Shown here: positions 1-5,749 of the stretch, one piece after another
Position numbering within the stretch: the first letter of the stretch is position 1
How the letters are laid out: each line of letters starts with the position of its first letter
Source: Burkholderiaceae bacterium
GTDB lineage: Bacteria > Pseudomonadota > Gammaproteobacteria > Burkholderiales > Burkholderiaceae_C
DNA: 10,761 nt
Direction: 5' to 3'
Assembly: GCA_030726195.1 (NCBI GenBank)
Contig: JANREF010000030.1
Location: 1-10,761 of the forward strand
The notes under the pieces: model-generated
What the model saw: the letters and a program-made list of their open reading frames with translations, nothing else
Told to the model about the DNA's origin: nothing
Databases searched by the model: none
Translations under genes and position numbers: made by a program

Positions 1-616
1 CTTTCATCAAGGCGCGTTCTTTGGCCTTGCTGATTTTCATGCGCAGCGGCTTGACCTTTTCAACAGGCTTGTCGCTGGCCGCAGCCGCTTCTTCTGGCTC
101 GGGCTCGCCGCTCAGGTCGTCGTCAATATCGCTCAGGTCGACGTCGTCATCGTCGTTGCTGCTCTTCTTGCCGCCTTTGGCAGCCTTGCCCTTGGCGGGC
201 GTCTTTTTGGCCGCCGTTGGCTTTTTAGCGGCAGCGGCTTTGGCTGCAGGCTTTGGCGTGGCCGCAGCGGCCGCGGTTGTCTTGGCTGGTGCTGCTTTGG
301 CGCTGGCTGCTTTGACCGCTGGGGTTTTGGCTGCGGTGGTTTTTTTAGTTGCGGGAGTGGTCACTGGGGTGGCTTTCTTGGGTGCCGTTTTTGCAGAGGA
401 TTTGAGTGCCGTCGTGGCAGCGGCCTTGGCTGGCTTGGCGGCGGGCTTTGAAGCGGTCTTCAAGGCGGGCTTAGAAGCGGGCGTTGGGCGTGCTGCTTTG
501 GGCGCTGCAGTTTTGGCTACAGGCTTCTTGGCAGGTGCTTTAGCGGCAGACGCTGGTTTGGCAGGTGCTTTTTTGACAGCGGCTTTCGCGGCTACTGTTT
601 TTTTACTTGCTGGCAT
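1..616 (-). CDS. rpoD: RNA polymerase primary sigma factor RpoD, N-terminal part (cut by window start)
   Basis: Primary sigma-70 factor, which directs RNA polymerase core to housekeeping promoters. The 205 codons present are the N-terminus; the conserved sigma regions lie beyond the window. Residues 1-153 are an Ala/Lys/Pro/Thr-rich, histone-H1-like tail with 37 Lys, one Arg and no Asp or Glu. It is followed by an acidic patch ([17 protein letters not shown], about 154-170) and then [18 protein letters not shown] at the window edge. From memory, that last block is characteristic of Burkholderiales RpoD just before region 1.1/1.2, and it is the basis of the call. The ATG at 616-614 is preceded by an AGAGGGA-type ribosome binding site about 6 nt upstream. 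Without the C-terminal end, an AlgP- or H1-like protein cannot be fully excluded, but the acidic patch plus the [14 protein letters not shown] block favours RpoD. Confidence 0.85.
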   Translation of the reverse strand, partial: MPASKKTVAAKAAVKKAPAKPASAAKAPAKKPVAKTAAPKAARPTPASKPALKTASKPAAKPAKAAATTALKSSAKTAPKKATPVTTPATKKTTAAKTPAVKAASAKAAPAKTTAAAAATPKPAAKAAAAKKPTAAKKTPAKGKAAKGGKKSSNDDDDVDLSDIDDDLSGEPEPEEAAAASDKPVEKVKPLRMKISKAKERALMK

Positions 617-643
617 CTCAATCCCTCTGTAAACAATCAAAAC

Positions 644-784
644 TCAAAACGTGTCTACCAGGCTGGCGTAGACACACATATCGTTGGCTTCTTGTATGGA
701 CATGTCGCCGATGTCACTCGGCAACGCAGGAGTGGCTTGAACCGACAGGCGGCCTGCCATCACCACATAGGTGGGGCAGCGCAT
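644..784 (-). CDS. Possible small ORF (46 aa) upstream of rpoD
   Basis: ATG at 784-782 and TGA at 646-644, in the same direction as rpoD, ending 27 nt before the rpoD start codon. The predicted peptide begins MRCPTYVVMAGRLSVQA and ends ANDMCVYASLVDTF. I do not recognise it; no signal peptide or membrane helix is obvious. No strong ribosome binding site is visible, only a weak GAG about 7 nt upstream. It lies downstream of the TATAAT at 944-939, so it would sit on the rpoD leader transcript. Its final codons form the stem-loop at 651-675. The same frame is open further upstream but broken by TGA at 799-797, so it could be a leader peptide, a remnant of a longer gene, or chance. Coding status is uncertain. 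Confidence 0.3.
   Translation of the reverse strand: MRCPTYVVMAGRLSVQATPALPSDIGDMSIQEANDMCVYASLVDTF
651..675 (-). promoter_or_regulatory. Stem-loop in rpoD leader (possible attenuator or terminator)
   Basis: Perfect 8-bp inverted repeat: GTGTCTAC at 651-658 and GTAGACAC at 668-675, with a 9-nt loop. On the minus strand it is followed by two short T-runs (GTTTTGAGTTTTGATT), about 35 nt before the rpoD start codon. It resembles a weak intrinsic terminator or attenuator, but the stem is short and only half GC. The structure is seen directly; the regulatory role is inferred. Confidence 0.4.
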
Positions 785-938
785 GTGAAACTCAAGTCAG
801 CGTGCAAACTGTTTGGGCGAACATTTGGTGTGCAGCCCTTGCGGATAGAGGTTGGCGAGGCGCTGTGCCCAAACACCGCATTGCGCGATGGTGCCGTGGT
901 CCGGAGGTACTGCTGTCGCGTTTGCGAGGCAAGATTGG

Positions 939-944
939 ATTATA
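939..944 (-). promoter_or_regulatory. Candidate -10 element for rpoD
   Basis: A perfect TATAAT hexamer on the minus strand (944 to 939), reading GGTATAATCC. It predicts a start near 932 and an rpoD 5' leader of about 315 nt. No good -35 hexamer is found at 16-18 bp spacing (CCGCCA or CGCCAA), so the promoter would depend on the -10 or on an activator. Confidence 0.45.
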
Positions 945-1118
945 CCCACATGGCGGGCGTTTGGCGGCGGTTGCGCCATGTCTGTGGTGGGTGGGTGCTG
1001 GACGCGGTGTTGGTCGCCGTGGTCGCCGTATTGGCCGTCTTGATGGCCCGGGTAGGTGCATGTAGCCTGTTGCGGCAGCTGCGCAGCCCGGGCTTGCATG
1101 CTCAACTGCATACCTTTC

Positions 1119-1124
1119 TACAAT
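1119..1124 (+). promoter_or_regulatory. Candidate -10 element for uvrD
   Basis: TACAAT at 1119-1124, with a poorly spaced TTGCAT 19 bp upstream (1094-1099). Standard spacing puts the transcription start at about 1131, the A of the uvrD start codon. No Shine-Dalgarno sequence lies between, so a leaderless mRNA is predicted. Confidence 0.35.
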
Positions 1125-1130
1125 CAAGCC

Positions 1131-3515
1131 ATGTCTCAATTGCCCGACCACCTCACCGCCGCCTCACCTTTGCTCAAAGGCCTCAATCCAGAACAAATGG
1201 CCGCCGTGTGTTTGCCGGGCGAACACGCGCTCATATTGGCCGGTGCGGGCTCGGGCAAAACGCGGGTATTGACCACGCGCATTGCTTGGCTGCTGCAAAC
1301 GGGGCAAATCACGCCCGGCGGTGTGTTGGCGGTGACCTTCACCAACAAGGCGGCCAAAGAAATGATGACCCGTTTGGGCGCCATGCTGCCGGTGAATGTG
1401 CGCGGCATGTGGATTGGCACCTTTCACGGCCTGTGTAATCGGCTGCTGCGCGCCCACCACAAGCTGGTGAATTTGCCCCAAACCTTCCAAATCCTAGATA
1501 CCCAAGACCAGCTCTCGGCTGTGAAGCGCCTGTGCAAGCAGTACAAGGTGGACGACGAGCGTTTCCCGCCCAAGCAGTTGGTGTGGTTTATTGCCGGTGC
1601 CAAAGAGGACGGCATGCGCCCCGGTGACATTCAGGTGCGCGACGACGACACGCGAAAAAAAGTAGAGATTTACCAGCTGTACGAAGATCAGTGCCAGCGC
1701 GAGGGCGTGGTGGACTTTGGCGAGTTGATTTTGCGCAGCTACGAGCTGCTGCGCGACCACCCCATGGTGGCCGAGCACTACCAGCGCCGCTTCCGCCATA
1801 TTTTGGTGGACGAGTTTCAAGACACCAACCGGCTGCAGTACGAGTGGCTCAAGCTGCTCGCTGGCGGTGGCAATGCCATGTTGGCTGTGGGTGATGACGA
1901 CCAAAGCATTTATGCCTTTCGCGGCGCGCGCGTGGGCAATATGGCCGACTTCGTGCGCGAGTTTGGCGTGCAGCACCAGATTAAGTTGGAGCACAACTAC
2001 CGCAGCTGCAGCAATATTTTGGACACGGCCAACGCACTGATTAGTAACAACACGGGGCGGCTGGGTAAAAACCTGCGCACCGAGGCCGGTGCTGGCGAGT
2101 TGGTGCGCGTGAAAGAAGCGCCCAGCGACTATGCCGAGGCCGATTGGCTAATGGATGAGATCAAGCAGTTGGTGCGCGAGGATGTGCCACGCCAAGAGAT
2201 TGCGGTTTTGTACCGCAGCAACGCACAGAGCCGGGTGATTGAAACGGGCTTGTTCAACAACGGTATTCCTTACCGTGTGTACGGTGGCTTGCGCTTTTTT
2301 GAACGAGCAGAGATCAAGCATGCATTGGCCTACTTGCGCCTGCTAGAGAACATGCGCGACGACACCAGTTTCTTGCGTGTGGTGAATTTTCCGCCGCGCG
2401 GCATTGGTGCACGCAGTATTGAGCAGCTGCAAGATGCGGCGCGCTCGCACCAGTGCGCGTTGGCCGACGCTGTCGATGCGGTGGCTGGAAAAGCAGGCAC
2501 CAACTTGCGTGCCTTTGTGGCCAAGCTGGAGGTCATGCGCGAGCAAACGTTGGGCAAAACGTTGCGCGAAATCATTGAGATGGTGTTGGAGCACAGCGGC
2601 TTGGTGACGCACTACGAAACCGAACGCGAGGGCGAAGACCGCTTAGAGAACTTGGGCGAATTGGTCAACGCCGCTGAGAGCTTTGTGACGCAGGAAGGTT
2701 TTGGTAAAGAGGCGGTTGCCTTGCCACTGGACGAAGTCGCGGGCACCGTGGAGCCACTGAGCGTCGAGGCCGCTGCGCAGCTGGGCTTGCAGGCTGACAC
2801 CGGTGAGGTGCTCTCGCCTTTGGCTGCCTTCTTGACCCATGCTGCACTGGAGGCGGGCGACAACCAAGCGCAAGCCGGCACCGAGGCCGTGCAGCTCATG
2901 ACGGTGCACGCCTCTAAAGGGCTTGAGTTTGATGTGGTGTTCATCACGGGCCTGGAGGAGGGCTTGTTCCCCAACGAGCGCGCACTCACCGATGTGGACG
3001 GCGTGGAGGAGGAGCGTCGCTTGATGTACGTAGCCATCACACGCGGGCGCAAGCGCTTGTATTTGAGCCACTCGCAAACACGCATGTTGCATGGCCAAAC
3101 GCGCTACAACATCCGCAGCCGCTTCTTTGATGAATTGCCCGAGAACACACTGAAATGGCTGTCACCGCCCAGTGGTGGCTTTGCCAGCCCGATGACGGCC
3201 AACAGCCAAAAGGCGTGGAACAACGGTTTTGACAAAGCCGCACGCTACGGCGCTGGCGCGGCTGCCTCGCCAGCGTGGTCACCCGCGTGGCATGGCGACA
3301 CCAGCGGTCAAACTGCCCAAGCGTTGCAGCCCAGCGACCGCGGTGCCAACGCACAAGGCATACGTGCTGGGGTGGGCGTGTTTCACAACAAGTTCGGTGA
3401 AGGCAAGGTGCTGGCCATTGAGGGGCAGGGCGATGACGCCAGGGCCCAAGTGGCCTTCAGCCGCCACGGCACCAAGTGGCTGGCGCTGTCGGTTGCGAAA
3501 CTCACGGTGGTGTAG
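1131..3515 (+). CDS. uvrD: DNA helicase II UvrD (superfamily 1, UvrD/PcrA/Rep)
   Basis: ATP-dependent 3'-5' helicase that displaces the incised oligonucleotide and UvrC in nucleotide excision repair and unwinds nicked DNA in mismatch repair. The 794 residues carry the SF1A motifs in order: Q-motif LNPEQ (18-22), Walker A AGAGSGKT (37-44), Ia VTFTNKAAKEM (68-78), Ib IGTFHG (95-100), Walker B LVDEFQDT (225-232), III GDDDQSIYAFRGA (254-266), IV LEHNYRS (286-292), V VHASKGLEFD (592-601), VI YVAITRGRKRL (633-643). A poorly conserved linker (about 675-745) leads to a Tudor-like C-terminal domain starting GVGVFHNKFGEGKV (747-760), found in UvrD/PcrA and known to contact RNA polymerase. This tail favours UvrD over Rep. 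The ATG at 1131 gives the usual family N-terminus; the frame opens upstream at 1056 but that part is not family-like. It converges on the thrB operon. Confidence 0.96.
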   Translation: MSQLPDHLTAASPLLKGLNPEQMAAVCLPGEHALILAGAGSGKTRVLTTRIAWLLQTGQITPGGVLAVTFTNKAAKEMMTRLGAMLPVNVRGMWIGTFHGLCNRLLRAHHKLVNLPQTFQILDTQDQLSAVKRLCKQYKVDDERFPPKQLVWFIAGAKEDGMRPGDIQVRDDDTRKKVEIYQLYEDQCQREGVVDFGELILRSYELLRDHPMVAEHYQRRFRHILVDEFQDTNRLQYEWLKLLAGGGNAMLAVGDDDQSIYAFRGARVGNMADFVREFGVQHQIKLEHNYRSCSNILDTANALISNNTGRLGKNLRTEAGAGELVRVKEAPSDYAEADWLMDEIKQLVREDVPRQEIAVLYRSNAQSRVIETGLFNNGIPYRVYGGLRFFERAEIKHALAYLRLLENMRDDTSFLRVVNFPPRGIGARSIEQLQDAARSHQCALADAVDAVAGKAGTNLRAFVAKLEVMREQTLGKTLREIIEMVLEHSGLVTHYETEREGEDRLENLGELVNAAESFVTQEGFGKEAVALPLDEVAGTVEPLSVEAAAQLGLQADTGEVLSPLAAFLTHAALEAGDNQAQAGTEAVQLMTVHASKGLEFDVVFITGLEEGLFPNERALTDVDGVEEERRLMYVAITRGRKRLYLSHSQTRMLHGQTRYNIRSRFFDELPENTLKWLSPPSGGFASPMTANSQKAWNNGFDKAARYGAGAAASPAWSPAWHGDTSGQTAQALQPSDRGANAQGIRAGVGVFHNKFGEGKVLAIEGQGDDARAQVAFSRHGTKWLALSVAKLTVV

Positions 3516-3618
3516 GCCCAAGCGGGCGCAGTAGCAGTGGCGTTCAGCCTGCTGGGTTGTCGCCCGAATGCCAAGCGTCGCCATGTGTGGCTGCGGTGGC
3601 GCGGCACTCAAGCAATCA

Positions 3619-3730
3619 TGTGTTTCAACAGCGGTGTGCTTCAACTGTCTTGTGCTTCAACTGCCTTGTGCTTCAACAACGTCGTGCTCAAACTGCTTTG
3701 TGCTCCAACAGTAGCGTGCTTGAGCGATGG
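3619..3730. repeat. 16-bp tandem repeat array, seven imperfect units
   Basis: Seven units start at 3619, 3635, 3651, 3667, 3683, 3699 and 3715, exactly 16 bp apart with no indels. Approximate consensus is TGTGCTTCAACWGYST. G2, T3, G4, T6, A9 and C11 are invariant, the block GTGCTTCAAC is the conserved core, and positions 12-16 vary. Units 2 and 3 differ at one base. Degenerate copies may flank it, at 3603-3618 (core GCACTCAAGC) and at 3731-3746, which runs into the stop codon of the minus-strand gene. The array fills the junction between convergent uvrD and the thrB operon. Because 16 is not a multiple of 3, selection on a protein repeat is unlikely. It may be a minisatellite, a protein-binding array or part of a 3' UTR; no function is shown. 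Confidence 0.85.
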
Positions 3731-3735
3731 CGTGT

Positions 3736-4539
3736 TTACGCGGTGGTGTCCACCACATGCGTGCCCTGAAAGCTGTCTTGGTAGGTGAAGTAAATGGACG
3801 CGAAGAACATGGCCGCTAACACCATGGTGGCCGGCATGAGCAGCATGTTGATGACGGCGACGCTGCCTAGCAAGCCTGCGATCACGCTCACGACCAAGCT
3901 GGAAAAGGTGATGATGCCCATCCAGGCGAGTATGAACATGGTCATGGCACCTTTGTTGTTCCAGCACGCCATGGCGCTGAAAAACAAGCTTTTGCCGGGC
4001 GAGACATCGTGCCAAAACACCAAGGCCGGTGCGTGCCAAAACACCACCGCCATGGGGATGTACAGCAGCAGGCCCACCCACAGTGCGGTGCCAAAACTTG
4101 CGTCAGACGCCATACCTTCAGTCAGGGGCTCACCCAGCATGTACAGGCCAGCAAACTGCCCACCGTCTATGAGCATGGTGATGCCAATCACACCCAAGAA
4201 GGCTGCGGTGTACAGCACGCCAAGCTGCAGCATGGCGTTGCGTTTGGCAGGCCCTGCCGTGAAGGCCGTGACCAAGGTTTTGGGCAGGGGGAATTGACCT
4301 GTTGACGCCAAGCGGGCGGCATTGATCAGGCCCAGGCTGGCGGCAGGCAATATCAGCAGTGACAGGGCACTGCCCAGCACCGGCACCATGGACAGCACCG
4401 ACACGGCGCCCATGAACAAGAAGAACAGGCCGCCCAAAGCCAGGGGCTGGCGAATAAAGGTTTTGATGCCCAAGCGTACCCACTGGATACCTTGACTTGG
4501 CGAAACGGTGTGCAATTTCATAGGCTGATTGTGCGTCAT
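3736..4539 (-). CDS. BPSS1780-family membrane protein
   Basis: Integral membrane protein of unknown function, 267 residues, resembling the family annotated in Burkholderiales as BPSS1780 (recognised from memory). About six hydrophobic segments lie near residues 33-52, 54-75, 103-125, 148-166, 198-221 and 224-250. A conserved-looking loop, FWHAPALVFWHDVSPGKSLF (167-186), follows the fourth; it holds two FWH motifs and is the most recognisable part. The short N-terminus includes KLHTVSPSQGIQWV, typical of family starts. The first ATG (4539) overlaps the thrB stop codon as ATGA, suggesting translational coupling; an in-frame ATG at 4521 (MKLHTV) is the alternative and would match relatives better. 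Neither start has a clear ribosome binding site. It is the last gene of the thrB operon, and its stop lies 6 bp from the 16-bp array. Nothing shows a role in threonine metabolism. Confidence 0.8.
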   Translation of the reverse strand: MTHNQPMKLHTVSPSQGIQWVRLGIKTFIRQPLALGGLFFLFMGAVSVLSMVPVLGSALSLLILPAASLGLINAARLASTGQFPLPKTLVTAFTAGPAKRNAMLQLGVLYTAAFLGVIGITMLIDGGQFAGLYMLGEPLTEGMASDASFGTALWVGLLLYIPMAVVFWHAPALVFWHDVSPGKSLFFSAMACWNNKGAMTMFILAWMGIITFSSLVVSVIAGLLGSVAVINMLLMPATMVLAAMFFASIYFTYQDSFQGTHVVDTTA

Positions 4540-5537
4540 GCGGCGTGTGCGCTGCTGCGCTCAGCGTCCAATGCGCTGAGCTGTAAGGGCTTTGTGGCCC
4601 GCGCACGTACGATGCGCTCGAAATGTGTGGGGTCGTGTGGTTTGAGCATGCTGGCCTCGCGCGGCAGGTAAAAGTCCCACAACCTAGACGTCCAAAAGCG
4701 CAACCCGGCCGCGCGCAACATGGGGTTGAGCAAGGCGCGCTCGGCACTGCTCAGGGGTCTGACGCTCTCGTAGGCCGCCAACAAGGCGTGGGCGCGCTCT
4801 AGGTCCCATTCGCCAGTGTCCAAATGAATGGCCCAGTCGTTGAGACACACAGACACATCAAACAGCCACGCGTCAACGCCTGCGAAGTAAAAGTCAAAAA
4901 TGCCGGTGAGCGTATCGCCTTCAAACATCACGTTGTCGCGGAACAGGTCTGCATGCACTGGGCCGCGTGGCAGGGCGGCGTAGGCACTGCTGTTGGCAAT
5001 ATGGTTTTGAAAGGCCAGCTCTTGTTGCAGCAACTGGCGTTGCTCGGCGTTGATGTGTGGCAGCACGGTGGGCACAGTGTCGTTCCACCAAGCGAGTCCG
5101 CGCAGGTTGGGCTGCTGCATGTCGAACGACTGAGCTGCTATGTGCATGTGTGCCAAGGTGCGACCCAAGGCCACACAATGAGCTGCGGTGGGCTGCAGCT
5201 GGCTTTGGCCTGCGAGTTTGTTCACGACTGCAGCGGGTTTGCCTGCCACGTTGTGCAAGATGCGGCCACTGGCGTGCGCCTTGGGGTCTGGCACGGCGAT
5301 GCCGTTGGCCGCCAAGTGCTGCATGAGCTTGAGATAAAACGGCAGCTGCTCCGCGCTCAGGCGCTCAAACAAGGTGAGCACGTAGGTCTGTGAGACACCG
5401 CCTTGGCTGGCCGTGACGAAGTAGTTGGTGTTTTCAATGCCGCCTTTGATGCCTTGCATATCGACCAATTCGCCCAGTTCCAGCGCGTTGAGTAGTGTTT
5501 GGGCTTGATCGTGGCCCACTTCCGTGAATACAGCCAT
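4536..5537 (-). CDS. thrB: Homoserine kinase (ThrB, APH/choline-kinase fold)
   Basis: Cytoplasmic enzyme that phosphorylates L-homoserine with ATP to O-phospho-L-homoserine, the penultimate step of threonine synthesis. The 333 residues match the aminoglycoside-phosphotransferase-like ThrB of proteobacteria, not the GHMP-kinase ThrB of E. coli. Visible motifs are the N-terminal MAVFTEV start typical of the family, nucleotide-loop residues GIENTNYFV (33-41), the catalytic loop VHADLFRDNVMF (194-205, catalytic Asp197 and Asn202) and the metal-binding segment GIFDFYFAG (212-220, Asp215), followed by DVSVCLNDW (227-235). The ATG at 5537 has GGAG about 9 nt upstream, inside the end of a possible 55-codon ORF whose stop is only 3 nt away. 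The stop codon overlaps the next gene by 4 nt. No thrA or thrC is in the window. Confidence 0.95.
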   Translation of the reverse strand: MAVFTEVGHDQAQTLLNALELGELVDMQGIKGGIENTNYFVTASQGGVSQTYVLTLFERLSAEQLPFYLKLMQHLAANGIAVPDPKAHASGRILHNVAGKPAAVVNKLAGQSQLQPTAAHCVALGRTLAHMHIAAQSFDMQQPNLRGLAWWNDTVPTVLPHINAEQRQLLQQELAFQNHIANSSAYAALPRGPVHADLFRDNVMFEGDTLTGIFDFYFAGVDAWLFDVSVCLNDWAIHLDTGEWDLERAHALLAAYESVRPLSSAERALLNPMLRAAGLRFWTSRLWDFYLPREASMLKPHDPTHFERIVRARATKPLQLSALDAERSSAHAA

Positions 5538-5540
5538 GGC

Positions 5541-5708
5541 CTACAACTCCAAGCCGGTGGCGACGTCGGCACAGACAGCCACAGCGTCGGTGGGCAAGAG
5601 GTTGGCAAGGCGTGGGTACATGGTGGGTAGCGGTTGGAAGCTGTTGGAAGTGGTTGCCAAAAAAGAAGGGTTGGTGCGGCGCGGCTGAAAGTCCGAACAA
5701 TCGGCCAT
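5541..5708 (-). CDS. Possible small protein (55 aa) directly upstream of thrB
   Basis: ATG at 5708-5706 and TAG at 5543-5541; the thrB ATG follows after 3 nt. The peptide starts MADCSDFQPRRTNPSF and ends DAVAVCADVATGLEL, with no obvious signal peptide or known motif. About 73% of its codons end in G or C by my count, consistent with coding. Its last codons contain the GGAG that serves thrB, so coupled translation is plausible. Against it: no clear ribosome binding site precedes the ATG, and the nearest -10-like hexamer on this strand (TAGAAT, 5717-5712) would start transcription at about 5705, just inside the ORF. A shorter form from the ATG at 5621 (MYPRLANLLPT..., 26 aa) is possible. I do not recognise the sequence. 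Confidence 0.4.
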   Translation of the reverse strand: MADCSDFQPRRTNPSFLATTSNSFQPLPTMYPRLANLLPTDAVAVCADVATGLEL

Positions 5709-5736
5709 TTTATTCTAGGCAAGGCTTGGCCTTACG

Positions 5737-5742
5737 CATAAT
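5737..5742 (+). promoter_or_regulatory. Candidate -10 element for polA
   Basis: CATAAT at 5737-5742, with no strong -35 at 17-18 bp (TCTAGG or TTCTAG). Standard spacing predicts a start near 5749, one base before the ATG at 5750. No Shine-Dalgarno sequence precedes that ATG, so a leaderless or near-leaderless polA mRNA is possible. The minus-strand TAGAAT at 5717-5712 could be the divergent promoter for the thrB operon. Confidence 0.3.
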
Positions 5743-5749
5743 GTCACCC

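Larger units (their letters stand above)
617..1130. other. Intergenic region between divergent rpoD and uvrD
   Basis: 514 bases with no convincing long gene. It holds a perfect TATAAT on the minus strand (944-939), a 46-codon minus-strand ORF (784-644) and a stem-loop (651-675) next to rpoD. Near uvrD lie several short perfect palindromes, GCAGCTGC at 1075-1082 and AGCCCGGGCT at 1085-1094, and a TACAAT at 1119-1124. Longer open frames here on both strands have atypical composition and run into uvrD antisense or off-frame, so I do not call them genes. Confidence 0.7.

Noticed and set aside
21..632. Plus-strand Ala/Leu/Val-rich 203-aa open frame resembling a membrane protein
   Set aside because: It is the antisense of the Lys/Ala codons of the RpoD tail; GCC and AAG codons read backwards give Gly, Ala, Leu and Phe.
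1056..1130. LexA/SOS box upstream of uvrD
   Set aside because: A CTGT at about 1067 has CTGC, not ACAG, eight bases later.
792..1151. Minus-strand 119-aa open frame upstream of rpoD
   Set aside because: Overlaps the uvrD start, is Pro/Arg/His-rich as expected of non-coding GC-rich DNA and has no recognisable domain.
692..1438. Plus-strand 248-aa open frame covering the rpoD-uvrD gap
   Set aside because: Runs about 300 bp into uvrD in another frame, has no ribosome binding site and its residues (rich in Arg, His, Cys) match no family I know.
3523..3566. CGGGCG/CGCCCG inverted repeat as the uvrD terminator
   Set aside because: A 6-bp stem with a 32-nt interior and no T-run; not convincing as an intrinsic terminator.
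3619..3730. CRISPR array
   Set aside because: Units are 16 bp with no spacers and imperfect identity, and no cas genes are nearby.
3476..3788. Open frames running through the 16-bp array, giving a repeated Cys/Phe/Asn peptide
   Set aside because: They overlap the uvrD end or start without a ribosome binding site; a 16-bp period shifts frame each unit, so lack of stops follows from the repeat sequence itself.
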